From: Mycobacterium sp. 852013-51886_SCH5428379
Lineage (GTDB): Bacteria > Actinomycetota > Actinomycetes > Mycobacteriales > Mycobacteriaceae
Length of the DNA stretch: 64,000 nt
Assembly: GCF_001665575.1 (NCBI RefSeq)
Contig: NZ_LZSU01000011.1
Coordinates: forward strand, 124,001-188,000
Reading direction: 5' to 3'
This document shows, in pieces, positions 1-9,503 of the stretch. Every line of letters begins with the position of its first letter. The stretch's first letter is position 1. The position numbers and the translations under genes are program-made. The notes under the pieces are model-generated. The model made no database searches and was not told the origin of the DNA. It saw only the letters and a program-made list of their open reading frames with translations.

Positions 1-889
1 GCGCCGCGCGCGGGAACCCGAGCCGGTCGGTCACCGAGGCGGCGGCCTGGGCCACCTGTTCGACCGACGGCCGCGCCGCGGGTGCTTCGGCGGGCACAAC
101 GCCCAGCACGACAGTGCGGCCCGATTCCACGAATTCGCCGATCCCGTCGAGGTCCTCGGCGGTCAGCGTCGTAGCGTCGACCGAAACCGCATGAACCGTA
201 CTGCGTTGCAACACCTTCCACGGCAATCCGGCCGCACAGCTGTGCAGCAGCACCTCTCCCCCAGTGGCGGCGACGCAGTCGTCGAGCAGCTGGGTGGCGA
301 CGGCTTCGTCGACGGGGTGCACCGGGGTGAAGCGGGTGACGCCGGTGAGCCGGCCTGCCAGTGCGGCCGGCAGGAGCGGCTCGTCGAACTGCACGACGAC
401 GGTGGCCTCCAGCCGGCGGGCGACCTCGGCCCGGTGCAGCGCCATCCCCTCGGCCAGCGACGCGGCAAGATCGCGCACCGCACCGGAATCGGTGATGGCG
501 CGGTGCCCGCCGGGCAGTTCCAGTTCGGCGGCCAGCGTGATCGGTCCCGGCGCCTGGACTTTCACGGTGCGGCCGGCGCCGCGCAGTCCCGCCTTCTCCC
601 ACGCCTCCTCGAGCGCGTCGATGTCCTCGTCGAGCAGGCTGGCGGCGCGGCGTACCGCGGCGCTGCGCCCGGAGGCGATGCGGTAACCGCGCGGAACGGT
701 GTCCATCCCGATGTCGACCAGCAGCGCGGCCGCGCGTCCGATGATGTCGGCGCCCACGCCGCGTGCGGGGATCTCGACCAGGTGAGGCAGCGTGTGCAGT
801 TCACCGACCACGACATCGGCGGCCTGGCGGGGAACTGCGTTGGGCCACGACCCGATGCCGGTCGCGGCGGCAAAGGCGCTCACTCGCAC
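1..889 (-). CDS. Cobalamin-independent methionine synthase-like protein (Rv3015c type), 3' part cut off
   Basis: Reading leftward from a GTG at 889 (second GTG at 883) the frame stays open to the window edge, about 296 residues. The N-terminus carries GIGSWP and, about 20 residues later, ELHTLPHLVEIPARGVGAD. These are hallmarks of the MetE C-terminal-like proteins typified by M. tuberculosis Rv3015c (about 337 residues), so roughly the last 40 residues are missing. The family shares the MetE barrel fold, but its reaction in mycobacteria is not established and methionine synthesis should not be assumed. It is divergent from the lpqA-like gene, the same neighbour as in M. tuberculosis. Identity of the family is fairly sure; exact start and function are not. 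Confidence 0.75.
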   Translation of the reverse strand, partial: MRVSAFAAATGIGSWPNAVPRQAADVVVGELHTLPHLVEIPARGVGADIIGRAAALLVDIGMDTVPRGYRIASGRSAAVRRAASLLDEDIDALEEAWEKAGLRGAGRTVKVQAPGPITLAAELELPGGHRAITDSGAVRDLAASLAEGMALHRAEVARRLEATVVVQFDEPLLPAALAGRLTGVTRFTPVHPVDEAVATQLLDDCVAATGGEVLLHSCAAGLPWKVLQRSTVHAVSVDATTLTAEDLDGIGEFVESGRTVVLGVVPAEAPAARPSVEQVAQAAASVTDRLGFPRAA

Positions 890-934
890 GACCCTATGTG
901 ACCGGGCTACCCTCGTGCTCGGAAGGGGACGGCG

Positions 935-1567
935 ATGACCGGACGGGCGCTGCTGCTGTCCGTACTGGCTGCCCTGCTCGCGGGATGTGTGTCGACGATC
1001 GACGGTACCGCGGTGCGCTCTCCCCCCGGACTCGACGAGGACTCCCGCTCCCCCGTCGACGTCGACGCGGTGCTGCTCGATCAGGCGCAGATGCGCGCGA
1101 TCACCGGGGCCGGTGAGGATCTGACGATCATCCCCAGCATGGACGGCAAGATCCCGGTCGACATCGAACCCCTGATGCAGACGGTCGCGGCGCAGTGCGC
1201 CTGGGTGTTCGCCGAATCGCAGACCTTCGGCGACGAGATCGAGGAGTTCCACAAGACGTCGTTCCAGAACCCGCCCGGCGGCGGGCTGATCTCCCAGGGC
1301 GCCGCGGGCTATCGCGACGCCGCGACGGCCCGGCGAGCGTTCGACGGACTCGTGGCGCGCATCGGCGGATGCGAGCAGACCGCGGACGGGCCGGGTTACG
1401 TCGGCACCGTGACCGTGACGCCGAATTCAGTGCGCACCCGGCCCGGCGGATGCGGCCGCGACTACCGCGTCACCTCCGCGGTCCTGCTGGAGGTGACCTT
1501 CTGCGGGTTCTCCGAGGCGGTACCCGAGATCGTGATGACCAACATCGTCGCGAACGTGCCGAATTAG
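935..1567 (+). CDS. lpqA: LpqA-like lipoprotein with PknH-type sensor domain
   Basis: A 210-residue secreted lipoprotein. The N-terminus is a short signal sequence ending in a lipobox LLAGC with lipidated Cys18. The rest resembles the extracellular PknH_C-like domain found in LpqA, LppH and the sensor part of kinase PknH: four further cysteines (QCAW, GGCEQ, GGCGR, TFCGF) are spaced as expected for two disulfides. It probably sits on the outer face of the membrane; the ligand is unknown. ATG 935 follows the ribosome-binding site GGAAGGGGA. Its position beside the MetE-like gene matches Rv3015c/Rv3016. It converges with the lipase gene with only 3 bases between stops. Confidence 0.8.
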   Translation: MTGRALLLSVLAALLAGCVSTIDGTAVRSPPGLDEDSRSPVDVDAVLLDQAQMRAITGAGEDLTIIPSMDGKIPVDIEPLMQTVAAQCAWVFAESQTFGDEIEEFHKTSFQNPPGGGLISQGAAGYRDAATARRAFDGLVARIGGCEQTADGPGYVGTVTVTPNSVRTRPGGCGRDYRVTSAVLLEVTFCGFSEAVPEIVMTNIVANVPN

Positions 1568-1570
1568 CCG

Positions 1571-3220
1571 TCAGGGCAGGAAGAGGATGCCGTCCGCCGA
1601 CGCCGCCGCCAACAGCTCCGGGATGGTCAACTCGCCGTAGCCGGTGTGCACCGGGCCACGTGCGGTGCCCAGGAACAGCACCACGCCGGGATCGGGGACG
1701 ACGTCGAGGTGGTAGGCCTGCACGCCCGGCAGGTGGTACTGGAAGAAGTTGAACAGGTAGTCCACCATGAAGATCAGGCTGCCGATCGGGTCTCCCCACA
1801 GCTGGGAGGCGTTGTACAACGGCGTCATCGCGGCGGGGTCGCCGACCATCACGATGGGACCGAAGTGCGGTTTGATGCCGCCGCCCGGAAAGTAGGGCGG
1901 CATGAAGGGTTGCAGGCCCGGCAGATCGGTGGCCATGTACGGCGCGGAGCTGCCGTAGGTGCCGATGTTGACGAACATCGAGTCGGCGCCGTTGCCCGGC
2001 ACGATCGTGTTGATCCCCGGCGCCTCGAATCCGATGCCCGCCAGGCCGATCTGCTGCGCGACGAACTGCGCCTCCCAGCCACCCAGCGAGTGGCCGGTGA
2101 CGAAGACGTCCTCGGCGCTGTAACCCTGCAGAGCCGCTTCGTGGAGTACCCGTTCGGCGAAGTCGAGGGCGTCGTAGAAGGCCGGCGGCGTGCTGGAGGT
2201 GAACACCACCTGCAGGTCGGCGATGACCTGGCTGATGGCGATGAACGGGTTGAACAACAGATGCGATCCGCCGGTGGTGCCCTGATAGGCGATGATGATC
2301 TGGTTCTCCGGGGTCACCCAGACGGTTCCGGCCATACCCGTGAAGGTGTTGGCGGCCTTCATCTGAAATCCGTTGACGGTGAACGGAACCATGCCGCCGG
2401 GGGTCGCGCCGAGCACGTATTCCGCGGCCGAGGCGTTGAGGAACTGTGCCACCGTCGGTGTCAGCCGCGTCGTGGGACCGGTGTAGGTCAGGGTCGGCAC
2501 CACCGGCTGCGGCGGCGGTGTCTGATAGAGCCCCAACAACCGCTCCGTCTCGCGGAACGCTCCGAAGATCGCGTCGTTGATCGGCGCGAGGCTGACGGGA
2601 AGGGTCGGGCTGTTCGGCGACGAGGTGAAGTCGAGCGCCTCCAGCACGGCGTTGACCAGCCGTGCGGGCGTCTCGAGCAGCTCCGCGACGGGTGAAAGTG
2701 GTTGGGGTGGGCCCGGAGTGGTCTTCTCGACGGCATCAGGGACGGTGACGACGGCCCGTGCCGGTGCCGGCTGCGTGCGCACGGCCGTCGGGACGACGTC
2801 GGTGGCGCGCTCGGCGACCTTGTCGACAACCGATTCGCGGGCCGTCACGGAGGCAGGCACGCGGGCAGCACGGGTCACCCGAGCGTCGGCGTCGTTGTCC
2901 TCACTGCTGCCGCGGACTGCGGCTCTGCGCAGCTCCGTGCGCTCCGGTCCACGGGCGGGGGTGTCGATCGCCTTCGCGGCGTCGTCGTCGGTCTTGCGGC
3001 GGCTCACCCCGCTGCCGGCGGAGGGGCCGGTGTCCGTGGTCGACCCGGAGGCGGATTCCGCCGCAGACCCGGAGACCCCGGAACTCGAGGCGGTGGAGTC
3101 GGCCGACGCGACGGCCGGCGCGATACCCACGAGTCCGGCGTAGACCGCGATCGCGGCGACGCCGTAGAGGAACGACCTGTTCTGGAGGCGGCGGCTCGAC
3201 CGCTTGATGTCGTCCGTCAC
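1571..3220 (-). CDS. Secreted alpha/beta-hydrolase (lipase family)
   Basis: A 549-residue protein with an N-terminal hydrophobic signal segment (about residues 15-40, ending near VASADS). A 170-residue Ser/Ala/Pro/Thr-rich low-complexity linker follows, then a hydrolase domain. The nucleophile elbow is GHSLGG (near residue 380), as in class-3 and mycobacterial lipases; AYQGTTGG upstream could form the oxyanion region. The C-terminus contains a candidate acid/histidine pair (LDVVPDPG and GPVHTG). It probably acts on esters or lipids outside the membrane. No dedicated partner lies next to it. In M. tuberculosis this place holds esx/PE-PPE genes instead, so this is a lineage-specific gene. The substrate is unknown. 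Confidence 0.75.
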   Translation of the reverse strand: MTDDIKRSSRRLQNRSFLYGVAAIAVYAGLVGIAPAVASADSTASSSGVSGSAAESASGSTTDTGPSAGSGVSRRKTDDDAAKAIDTPARGPERTELRRAAVRGSSEDNDADARVTRAARVPASVTARESVVDKVAERATDVVPTAVRTQPAPARAVVTVPDAVEKTTPGPPQPLSPVAELLETPARLVNAVLEALDFTSSPNSPTLPVSLAPINDAIFGAFRETERLLGLYQTPPPQPVVPTLTYTGPTTRLTPTVAQFLNASAAEYVLGATPGGMVPFTVNGFQMKAANTFTGMAGTVWVTPENQIIIAYQGTTGGSHLLFNPFIAISQVIADLQVVFTSSTPPAFYDALDFAERVLHEAALQGYSAEDVFVTGHSLGGWEAQFVAQQIGLAGIGFEAPGINTIVPGNGADSMFVNIGTYGSSAPYMATDLPGLQPFMPPYFPGGGIKPHFGPIVMVGDPAAMTPLYNASQLWGDPIGSLIFMVDYLFNFFQYHLPGVQAYHLDVVPDPGVVLFLGTARGPVHTGYGELTIPELLAAASADGILFLP

Positions 3221-3325
3221 GGACGGCTCCCCCTTGGCACCGGCAACACCGGTGACAACTTACATTGTCAGGTGGGAGCGTTCAGGGGAATCGCGACGAT
3301 GGCGTCAATTTGGTGTCGATGGTGT

Positions 3326-4396
3326 CTACGCATTGGTGATCGTCGCGCTGGCCAGCACCTCGTCGCCCTGCGGATCCGGCCGGTAGACGACCATGGTCTG
3401 ACCGGCGGCGACTCCGCGCAGCGCGCTGCGCAGCGACACCGACAGCGTTCCATCCACGACGGACGCGACCCCGTCGGCCAGGCCGCCGTGCGCGCGCACC
3501 TGCACCTGGCATTCGACCGGACCGGTGAACGGCGCACCGGAGGTGAATACCGGCCGCTCACCCTGCAGGCGCCACACGTCGAGATCCTCCGCGGGTCCGA
3601 CGTGCACCGTGCCGGTCTGCGCGTCGATGCCGGTCACGTACCGGGGGCGGCCGTCCGGACCCGGGCCCGCGATACCCAGGCCCTTGCGCTGACCGATCGT
3701 GAACCCGTGTACGCCTTCGTGTTCGGCGAGCGTGGTGCCACCGGCGTCGACCACCGCGCCGCGGCGCACGCCGATGCGGGCGCCCAGGAAGGCGCGGGTG
3801 TCACCGGAGGGGATGAAGCAGATGTCGTGGCTGTCTGGCTTGTCGGCGACCGCGAGACCGCGGCGGGCTGCCTCCTCGCGGATCAGCGCCTTCGGGGTGT
3901 CGCCGATCGGGAACACCGCGTGGCGCAACTGCTCGGCGCTCAGCACGCCGAGCACGTAGGACTGATCCTTGTCGGCGTCGACGGCTCGCCGCAGCCTGCC
4001 GTCCGACAGCCGGGCGTAGTGGCCGGTCGCCAGGGCGTCGAATCCCAGTGCCAGCGCGCGGCCGGCAAGCGCGGAGAACTTGATCTTCTCGTTGCAGCGC
4101 ACGCACGGATTCGGCGTCTCCCCGCGGGCGTAGGACGCCACGAAGTCGTCGATCACGTCGTCTTTGAACCGGTCCGCGAAATCCCAGACGTAGAACGGGA
4201 TTTCAAGCACGTCGGCGACACGGCGGGCGTCGCCGGCGTCCTCCTTCGAGCAGCAGCCCCGCGATCCGCTCCGCAGGGTGCCCGGTGCGGCGGACAACGC
4301 CAGATGCACGCCGACGACGTCGTGGCCGGCGTCGACCATACGGGCGGCGGCGACCGAGGAGTCGACGCCACCGCTCATCGCGACGAGAACACGCAC
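3326..4396 (-). CDS. mnmA: tRNA-specific 2-thiouridylase MnmA
   Basis: A 356-residue cytosolic enzyme that installs 2-thiouridine at position 34 of Lys, Glu and Gln tRNAs, using ATP and a persulfide relayed from a cysteine desulfurase. The PP-loop SGGVDSS is at residues 8-14; the two expected catalytic cysteines are C101 (RCNEKIKF) and C193 (ICFIPSG). Length is normal for the family. The GTG start shares one base with the TAG stop of the upstream desulfurase gene, so the two are translationally coupled, which fits desulfurase as the sulfur donor. Same order as Rv3025c-Rv3024c. Confidence 0.95.
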   Translation of the reverse strand: MRVLVAMSGGVDSSVAAARMVDAGHDVVGVHLALSAAPGTLRSGSRGCCSKEDAGDARRVADVLEIPFYVWDFADRFKDDVIDDFVASYARGETPNPCVRCNEKIKFSALAGRALALGFDALATGHYARLSDGRLRRAVDADKDQSYVLGVLSAEQLRHAVFPIGDTPKALIREEAARRGLAVADKPDSHDICFIPSGDTRAFLGARIGVRRGAVVDAGGTTLAEHEGVHGFTIGQRKGLGIAGPGPDGRPRYVTGIDAQTGTVHVGPAEDLDVWRLQGERPVFTSGAPFTGPVECQVQVRAHGGLADGVASVVDGTLSVSLRSALRGVAAGQTMVVYRPDPQGDEVLASATITNA

Positions 4397-5589
4397 TATT
4401 CCGCCACCCCCGCCGCTGCCAGCGCGGCCTGCCGTGCCCGCTCCACCGCCGCGGGCAGCACCGCGAGCACGGCGTCGACGTCCGCGTCGGTGCTGGTGTG
4501 GCCGAGCGACAGGCGCAGCGAACCACGTGCGCTCGCCGCGTCAGCGCCCATGGCGGTCAGCACGTGGGACGGCTGCGCCACCCCCGCCGTGCACGCCGAA
4601 CCCGTAGAGCATTCGATTCCCTTGGCGTCCAACAGCATCAGCAGGGAATCGCCCTCGCAGCCGCGGAACGTGAAGTGCGCGTTGCCCGGCAATCGGTCGG
4701 TCCGAGACCCGTTGACATCGACGTCGTCGACCGTGGCCAGTACGCCCTCGATCAGCCTGTCCCGCAACGTCGTCACGCGCGACCGGTAGGCGTCCAGACC
4801 TTCCACGGCCACCTCTGCGGCCGCCGCCATCGCCACTGCCGCGGCGACATCCGGGGTGCCCGAACGCACGTCTCGCTCCTGACCGCCGCCGTGCAGCAAC
4901 GGCACGCACGCGGTGTCGCGGCGCAGCAGCAACGCACCCACGCCGGTGGGACCGCCGAACTTGTGGGCGGCCACGCTCATCGCCGCCAACCCGCTGGCCC
5001 CGAAATCGACCGGCAGCGCGCCGACGGCCTGCACCGCGTCGCTGTGCATCGGCACGCCGAACTCGGCGGCGACGGCCGCCAGCTCGGCGATCGGCTGCAC
5101 CGTACCGACCTCGTTGTTGGCCCACATGACCGAGACGAGGGCGACGTCATGAGCGTCCTGCAGGGTCTCGCGCAGGGCCGCCACGGACACGGTCCCGGCG
5201 GCGTCGACCGGCAACCAGGTCACCTCGGCGCCCTCGTGTTCGACCAGCCATTCGACCGCGTCGAGTACCGCGTGGTGCTCGATCGGGGTGGTGACGATGC
5301 GGCGCCGCTGCGCGGCCGCATCGCGGCGCGCCCAGAAGATGCCCTTGACCGCGAGGTTGTCGCTCTCGGTGCCGCCGGCGCAGAAGATGACCTCCGACGG
5401 GCGCGCGCCCAGCAGCTTCGCCAGCGCCTCGCGAGCCTCCTCGGTGCGACGGCGCGCCAGCCGGCCCGCGCCGTGCAGCGACGACGCATTGCCCACCAGA
5501 CCCAGCGCAGCCGTCATCGCCTCGATGGCAGCGGGGTGCATCGGGGTGCTGGCGGCGTGATCGAGGTAGACCGACTTCGGCGAGGGCAT
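4396..5589 (-). CDS. iscS: Cysteine desulfurase (NifS/IscS-like, class V aminotransferase)
   Basis: A 397-residue PLP enzyme converting cysteine to alanine and an enzyme-bound persulfide. The N-terminus [10 protein letters not shown], histidine-rich [11 protein letters not shown]-binding Lys210 in SVAAHKFGG and the active-site loop STGSACTAG with Cys333 are all present. The motif order and length match group I desulfurases. It is followed directly by mnmA with overlapping stop and start, so it is probably the sulfur donor for tRNA thiolation and Fe-S assembly, as proposed for Rv3025c. ATG 5589 is preceded by only a weak ribosome site. Confidence 0.93.
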   Translation of the reverse strand: MPSPKSVYLDHAASTPMHPAAIEAMTAALGLVGNASSLHGAGRLARRRTEEAREALAKLLGARPSEVIFCAGGTESDNLAVKGIFWARRDAAAQRRRIVTTPIEHHAVLDAVEWLVEHEGAEVTWLPVDAAGTVSVAALRETLQDAHDVALVSVMWANNEVGTVQPIAELAAVAAEFGVPMHSDAVQAVGALPVDFGASGLAAMSVAAHKFGGPTGVGALLLRRDTACVPLLHGGGQERDVRSGTPDVAAAVAMAAAAEVAVEGLDAYRSRVTTLRDRLIEGVLATVDDVDVNGSRTDRLPGNAHFTFRGCEGDSLLMLLDAKGIECSTGSACTAGVAQPSHVLTAMGADAASARGSLRLSLGHTSTDADVDAVLAVLPAAVERARQAALAAAGVAE

Positions 5590-5636
5590 AGACCGTCCAG
5601 GATAGCCGTCGCCGGCGGGCGGGCCGGATCGCCCGC

Positions 5637-6473
5637 TCAGCCGGCCAGAGCGTGCGCGGGCGCCTTCGACGGCGGCGTTCCGCGGACCGCCGCCTCACAG
5701 CGCCGGGCCAGGTCGCGGCGGTCGCCGCCGGGCAGCTGCAGAGACTCGACGTGGATATGGCAGACGGTACGGCGCGCGCTGATCACCCGTTTGACCGACG
5801 ACAGCAGGCTGTCGTCGCCGACGAACGCAGGCACGGTCGACAGCCCACCGTCTCTGTGCCGGTAGGACAGCTGCAGCGGCTGCACGGGCCGGTTGGCGTC
5901 GACGGCGGCCTGGAACATCGCGGGCCGGAACCGTCCGTAACCCAGCCCGCACCAGGTGGTGCCCTCGGGGAACGCCACGACGGTGTGGCCGTCGCGCAGC
6001 CGGTCGCCGACGGCTGCGACCACCTCGGGCAGCCGGCGTAGCCGGGTGCGGTCGATGGGGATCACCTTCATGATCCGCACGATCGGACCGAGCGCAGGCC
6101 AGTCGACCAGGTCCGCGCGGGCAACGAACGATCCGGGCAGCACGGCGCCGATGGCGAAGATGTCCAACCACGACACGTGGCCGCTGACGACCAGCACACC
6201 GCGCAGGTTGCGGATCGGGCCGCCCGACACCGCCATCCGCACCCCGAAGCTGCGCAACAGCAGCCGGCAGTAACCGCGCTGCAGATGCCACCGGCCGGGC
6301 ATCGGCAACGCCAGGACCCACACACCCGAGAACAGGATCAGCGCGGCGGCCACCCGCAGCAGTGTGCGCACGGCGACCCACCAGCGCCGACCGGGCCGGT
6401 CCGCCCCGGAGCGCACGCAGCTCGCGTCGCACGTCGCGCGCTGCAGCCACGGGTGTTCGGCGGTGAGTGTCAC
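5637..6473 (-). CDS. 1-acyl-sn-glycerol-3-phosphate acyltransferase-like (Rv3026c type)
   Basis: A 278-residue PlsC-family membrane-associated acyltransferase. A hydrophobic segment near residues 35-60 ([19 protein letters not shown]) anchors it. The catalytic HX4D motif is present as GHVSWLD, and the second motif as FPEGTTW. The chosen GTG at 6473 overlaps the TGA of the upstream GNAT gene (GTGA), a typical coupled start; the longer open frame upstream only shadows that neighbour. With the neighbouring hemolysin-like acyltransferase it probably makes an acylated lipid (ornithine-lipid type enzymes come in such pairs), but the product has not been established here. Confidence 0.85.
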   Translation of the reverse strand: MTLTAEHPWLQRATCDASCVRSGADRPGRRWWVAVRTLLRVAAALILFSGVWVLALPMPGRWHLQRGYCRLLLRSFGVRMAVSGGPIRNLRGVLVVSGHVSWLDIFAIGAVLPGSFVARADLVDWPALGPIVRIMKVIPIDRTRLRRLPEVVAAVGDRLRDGHTVVAFPEGTTWCGLGYGRFRPAMFQAAVDANRPVQPLQLSYRHRDGGLSTVPAFVGDDSLLSSVKRVISARRTVCHIHVESLQLPGGDRRDLARRCEAAVRGTPPSKAPAHALAG

Positions 6474-7303
6474 GACCCCAGCCCGTTCGCCATGTCGCCG
6501 GTTGCGGCCACCGAGCGCAGCCGGCGCAGGTACCGGACGTCGGCGTGGCGTTTGTCGAGCAGGGCCGGGAAGTCGCCGACCCCGAAATCCGGATCGTGCG
6601 CGGGCTCTCCGCAGATCCGGGCGCCGAGGCGCAGATAGCCGCGCATCAGCGGGGGCACCGACACGCGGGCGGGCGGATCGATGTCGTCCAGGCCCCTGCC
6701 GTCGACGGTGACGGGCCGGTAGGGGTGCACGCGGTAGTCCGGAGGGGCGGCGTGGCGGCGGGTGAAGTCGCGCACCGCGCGGATCTGGCTGCCTGCCGGT
6801 TCGCGTCCGCTGACGACCGGGACCGAGACACAGCCCGTGACGTAGTCGTAGCCGCAGCGGTCGAGGTAGGCCAGAATGCCGGCCCACATGAGCAGCACCA
6901 CGGCGCCGTTGCGGTGGTCTCGCCGGACCACGGCGCGGCCCATCTCCACCAGCGACGGGCGCAGCGGGTCCAACGCGGTGACGTCGAATTCGGTGGCGGT
7001 GTAGAGGCCGCCCGCGGCGATCGCCCCCGGTGGCGGCAGCATGCGGTAACAGCCGACCAGCTCGCCGGACTCCTCGTCGCGGACGAGCAGGTGGTCGCAG
7101 AACTCGTCGAAGCGGTCGGCGTCCAGACCGCCCGGGCGGCCGTCATCCCGCAGCGCGTAACCCGGCTCGGAGGTGAACACGTCATGCCGCAACCGCTGGG
7201 CGGCGGCGACGAGCGTGGGATCGCAGGTCAGCAGCAGCGAGTAGATGGGCGTAGCCGGCCCGGTCGGCCGGTCGGGAGCGATGAGTACAGAGGCGGTGCT
7301 CAT
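6470..7303 (-). CDS. GNAT/hemolysin-like N-acyltransferase (Rv3027c type)
   Basis: A protein of about 277 residues of the OlsB/hemolysin-type acyltransferase group (Acetyltransf_5). Visible signs are LRHDVFTSEPGY near the N-terminus, an arginine-rich central core (LVEMGRAVVRRDHRNG) and a GYDYVTGCVSV segment. Members transfer an acyl chain from ACP or CoA to an amine; in ornithine-lipid synthesis such an enzyme acts before a PlsC-type partner, which is exactly the next gene here, overlapping by 4 bases. I chose ATG 7303 by similarity in length; GTG 7345 is an alternative 14 residues upstream. The substrate is inferred, not shown. Confidence 0.8.
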   Translation of the reverse strand: MSTASVLIAPDRPTGPATPIYSLLLTCDPTLVAAAQRLRHDVFTSEPGYALRDDGRPGGLDADRFDEFCDHLLVRDEESGELVGCYRMLPPPGAIAAGGLYTATEFDVTALDPLRPSLVEMGRAVVRRDHRNGAVVLLMWAGILAYLDRCGYDYVTGCVSVPVVSGREPAGSQIRAVRDFTRRHAAPPDYRVHPYRPVTVDGRGLDDIDPPARVSVPPLMRGYLRLGARICGEPAHDPDFGVGDFPALLDKRHADVRYLRRLRSVAATGDMANGLGS

Positions 7304-7404
7304 GGTCTGCACGGTCGCGCAGCCGTCGGGCCTGGCGGCAAGCACCGCGTGACGTGTTCGTGCACGCCGGGTGACGAGTTGTCCGCACCTCCTAGCCTGG
7401 TGAG

Positions 7405-7611
7405 GTGTTCTTCTTCATCGTCGGCCTGTCCACCAAGCAGAAATACCTCGGCGCGGGAGGTGTGCGGACCTGCCCGCGCTGCCACAACAACTCGCAGTGG
7501 TCCCGGATGAAGGAGTACCGCCAGTTCACGCTGTTCTTCATCCCGATCGCCCGCTGGAAGCGCAGGAACTTCGAGGTGTGCGGCATCTGTGGGAGCGCGG
7601 TCGCGGTGTAA
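7405..7611 (+). CDS. Small zinc-ribbon protein
   Basis: A 68-residue protein starting at GTG. It contains two CxxC knuckles, CPRC near residue 23 and CGIC near residue 59, the pattern of a single zinc ribbon; between them is a basic stretch (KEYRQFTLFFIPIARWKRR). The N-terminal FFFIVGLSTKQKYLG is conserved in actinobacterial zinc-ribbon proteins as I remember them. Function unknown; it might bind nucleic acid or a membrane protein. It converges with the nitroreductase gene, 3 bases apart. Confidence 0.75.
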   Translation: MFFFIVGLSTKQKYLGAGGVRTCPRCHNNSQWSRMKEYRQFTLFFIPIARWKRRNFEVCGICGSAVAV

Positions 7612-7614
7612 CGG

Positions 7615-8265
7615 TTACTCCTGCAGCCGGACGACCGTCTGATCGACGGCGCGGCGCGGCGTATGCAGGTGGTTCGCTGCGAACCCGTCGTCGGCGTAGC
7701 CGATCGCGAGCCCGCACAGCACGGTGAGTTCCTCCGGTATGCCGAGCACCGCGCGCACGATCTCCGGGTAGGCCGCGACGGACACCTGCACGCAGGCGCC
7801 CAGGCCACGCTCGGTGAGGGCCAGCAGGAGGGTCTGCAGGTACATCCCGACCCCGACCGCATCGGCGAGCCCGAGGTCGCGATGCATGCACACCGCCCCG
7901 GCCATGGGCGCTCGGAAGAAGTCGAAGTTCCGTAACTGCGCGATGCGCCGGGCGTCGGCGTCGTCGCGCGCGATGCCCATCGACCCGTACACCAGCGCAC
8001 CGAGCTCCCGGCGCAGCGGCAGATAGCTTTCCGGCAGGCCGCTGGTGACCGGCAGTTCGATCGTCGCGGCCTCGAGCAGCGCCTCGGCGAGCCGATCGCG
8101 GCGCGACCCGGTGGCCAGGACCAGTCGCCACGGTTGCACGTTCGAGTTGGACGGTGCGCGGGCGGCCAGCTCGAGCGCTTCGTCGACGAACTCCCAGGGA
8201 ACGGGCTTGTCGCGCAGAAACATTCGCATGCTTCGCCGCCCGCGCACCGCCTCCTCGAGGTTCAC
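7615..8265 (-). CDS. Nitroreductase-family flavoenzyme
   Basis: A 216-residue FMN-dependent nitroreductase-fold enzyme. RGRRSMRMF near the N-terminus and ARAPSNSNVQPW (about residues 35-46) are the FMN-phosphate and substrate-cap signatures; GLGACVQVSV and CGLAIGYAD near the C-terminus complete the fold. GTG 8265 overlaps the TGA of the cupin gene (GTGA), so the longer open frame upstream is discarded. It is the last gene of an SDR-cupin-nitroreductase operon, which suggests NAD(P)H-dependent reduction of a quinone, nitro or enone compound. The natural substrate cannot be read from sequence. Confidence 0.88.
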   Translation of the reverse strand: MNLEEAVRGRRSMRMFLRDKPVPWEFVDEALELAARAPSNSNVQPWRLVLATGSRRDRLAEALLEAATIELPVTSGLPESYLPLRRELGALVYGSMGIARDDADARRIAQLRNFDFFRAPMAGAVCMHRDLGLADAVGVGMYLQTLLLALTERGLGACVQVSVAAYPEIVRAVLGIPEELTVLCGLAIGYADDGFAANHLHTPRRAVDQTVVRLQE

Positions 8266-8663
8266 GATCGTGAAGCCCGGCGGTCGCGCCGCTGTTCGAG
8301 TTCTTCCTCGCCGACCGGGACCAGCATCGGCTGCCCCGGCCTGCACAGCATGACGACGACGAACCGCAGCGCGACGTCGTCGCGGTTGTTGGCGTCCGAG
8401 TAGTGGATGACGTCGCCGCCGGGTTCCCAGAACGCCTCCCCCGCGGAGATCACGCGCGGCGCCTCGCCCTCGAGTTCGAACAGCATCTCGCCTTGGAGTA
8501 CGAAGCCGAACGCGGGTCCGCCGGGATGGCGGTGTGGCGGCGCCCCCGGGCTGCCCGGTGGCCACTCGATGATCGTGGTCATCACCTCGGCGTCGGCGGG
8601 GATGAACGGTGGTGTGACGCTCTGGATCACGGTCAGAGCGTTCATCAGATCGGTTTCGCTCAT
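8262..8663 (-). CDS. Cupin-domain protein
   Basis: A 133-residue small beta-barrel protein. Cupin motif 1 is PPHRHPGGPAFGFVLQGE (two histidines and a glutamate as metal ligands); motif 2 is GDVIHYSDANN. ATG 8663 overlaps the stop of the SDR gene (ATGA) and its own stop overlaps the nitroreductase start, so the three proteins should be made together. Cupins in such operons either oxidise or isomerise small molecules or bind an effector; this one cannot be assigned further. An alternative in-frame ATG lies 5 residues upstream. Confidence 0.85.
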   Translation of the reverse strand: MSETDLMNALTVIQSVTPPFIPADAEVMTTIIEWPPGSPGAPPHRHPGGPAFGFVLQGEMLFELEGEAPRVISAGEAFWEPGGDVIHYSDANNRDDVALRFVVVMLCRPGQPMLVPVGEEELEQRRDRRASRS

Positions 8664-9403
8664 CGTCCGGCCTGCCATTCGGCGAACGTGGTCTTGGCGA
8701 TCACGGCGCCGTCCCCGGTGACCAGGCTGCGCTCATCGACCGGGGTTCCGAAGTAGGTGGCGGCGGGGTCGACCACCACCGGGCGCGGGTCACCGGATGC
8801 GGCCAGGACGGCGCCGGCCAGATCGGCGAAGGACATCTTGTCCGGCCCACCGAGGTTCACGACGCCGTTGCGCGGGACACCGGCCGCGGCACCGGCCACC
8901 TCGGCGGCGACGTCGGCTGCGGCGATCGGCTGGATCATGGCATCGGGGACGCGCACCTCGTCGCCGACCACCAGCGATGCGGTGATCGACTCGGCGAATT
9001 CGTGGAACTGGGTGGCCCGCACGATCGTGTACGGCAACCCCGAATCGGACAGGGTTTTCTCCTGCACCGCTTTGGCGCGCATGTAGCCGCTCTTGGGCAG
9101 TTCATCGACGCCGACAATCGACAGCGCCACATAGTGCGTGACACCGACGGCCCGGCTCGCGGCGACCAGATTCGACGACGACCGGCTGAAGAAGTCCATC
9201 ACCGGGTCGTCCTCGAAGGACGGCGAATTGGTGACGTCGACGAGGACGTCGGCACCGGCCAGCGCATCGGCCAGGCCCTCCCCGGTCAGCACATCGGCGC
9301 CCGACGACCGGGAGGCGGCGACGACGTTGTGACCGTCGGCGCGCAGCAGGTCGACGACCCGTGTGCCGATCTGCCCGGTGGCTCCCATGACGGTGATCTT
9401 CAT
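8660..9403 (-). CDS. NmrA-like atypical SDR, NAD(P)-binding
   Basis: A 247-residue Rossmann-fold protein. MKITVMGATGQIGTRVV at the start holds the GxxGxxG dinucleotide motif. The GYMRAKAVQEKTL region and the TIVRATQFHEFAES segment are typical of NAD(P)H-binding NmrA/atypical SDRs that lack the classical YxxxK. ATG 9403 has a good ribosome site (GAAAGGAA). It is the first gene of the SDR-cupin-nitroreductase operon and may be a redox sensor or a reductase. The upstream LuxR-family gene, 100 bases away, is a candidate regulator by position only. Confidence 0.85.
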   Translation of the reverse strand: MKITVMGATGQIGTRVVDLLRADGHNVVAASRSSGADVLTGEGLADALAGADVLVDVTNSPSFEDDPVMDFFSRSSSNLVAASRAVGVTHYVALSIVGVDELPKSGYMRAKAVQEKTLSDSGLPYTIVRATQFHEFAESITASLVVGDEVRVPDAMIQPIAAADVAAEVAGAAAGVPRNGVVNLGGPDKMSFADLAGAVLAASGDPRPVVVDPAATYFGTPVDERSLVTGDGAVIAKTTFAEWQAGR

Positions 9404-9503
9404 GGCGTGAGTTCCTTTCGATGAGGTGAGGTTCGCTCTCACTGCTCACCGTCGCACTCCGCGAGTGCGTGGCGAACCCTGGAAACTCCGTAGTCCGCCG
9501 GGG

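Noticed and set aside
2702..4789. Long plus-strand open frame of 695 codons
   Set aside because: It lies antisense to mnmA and the lipase, has GC-rich low-complexity composition and no domain; a shadow of the real genes.
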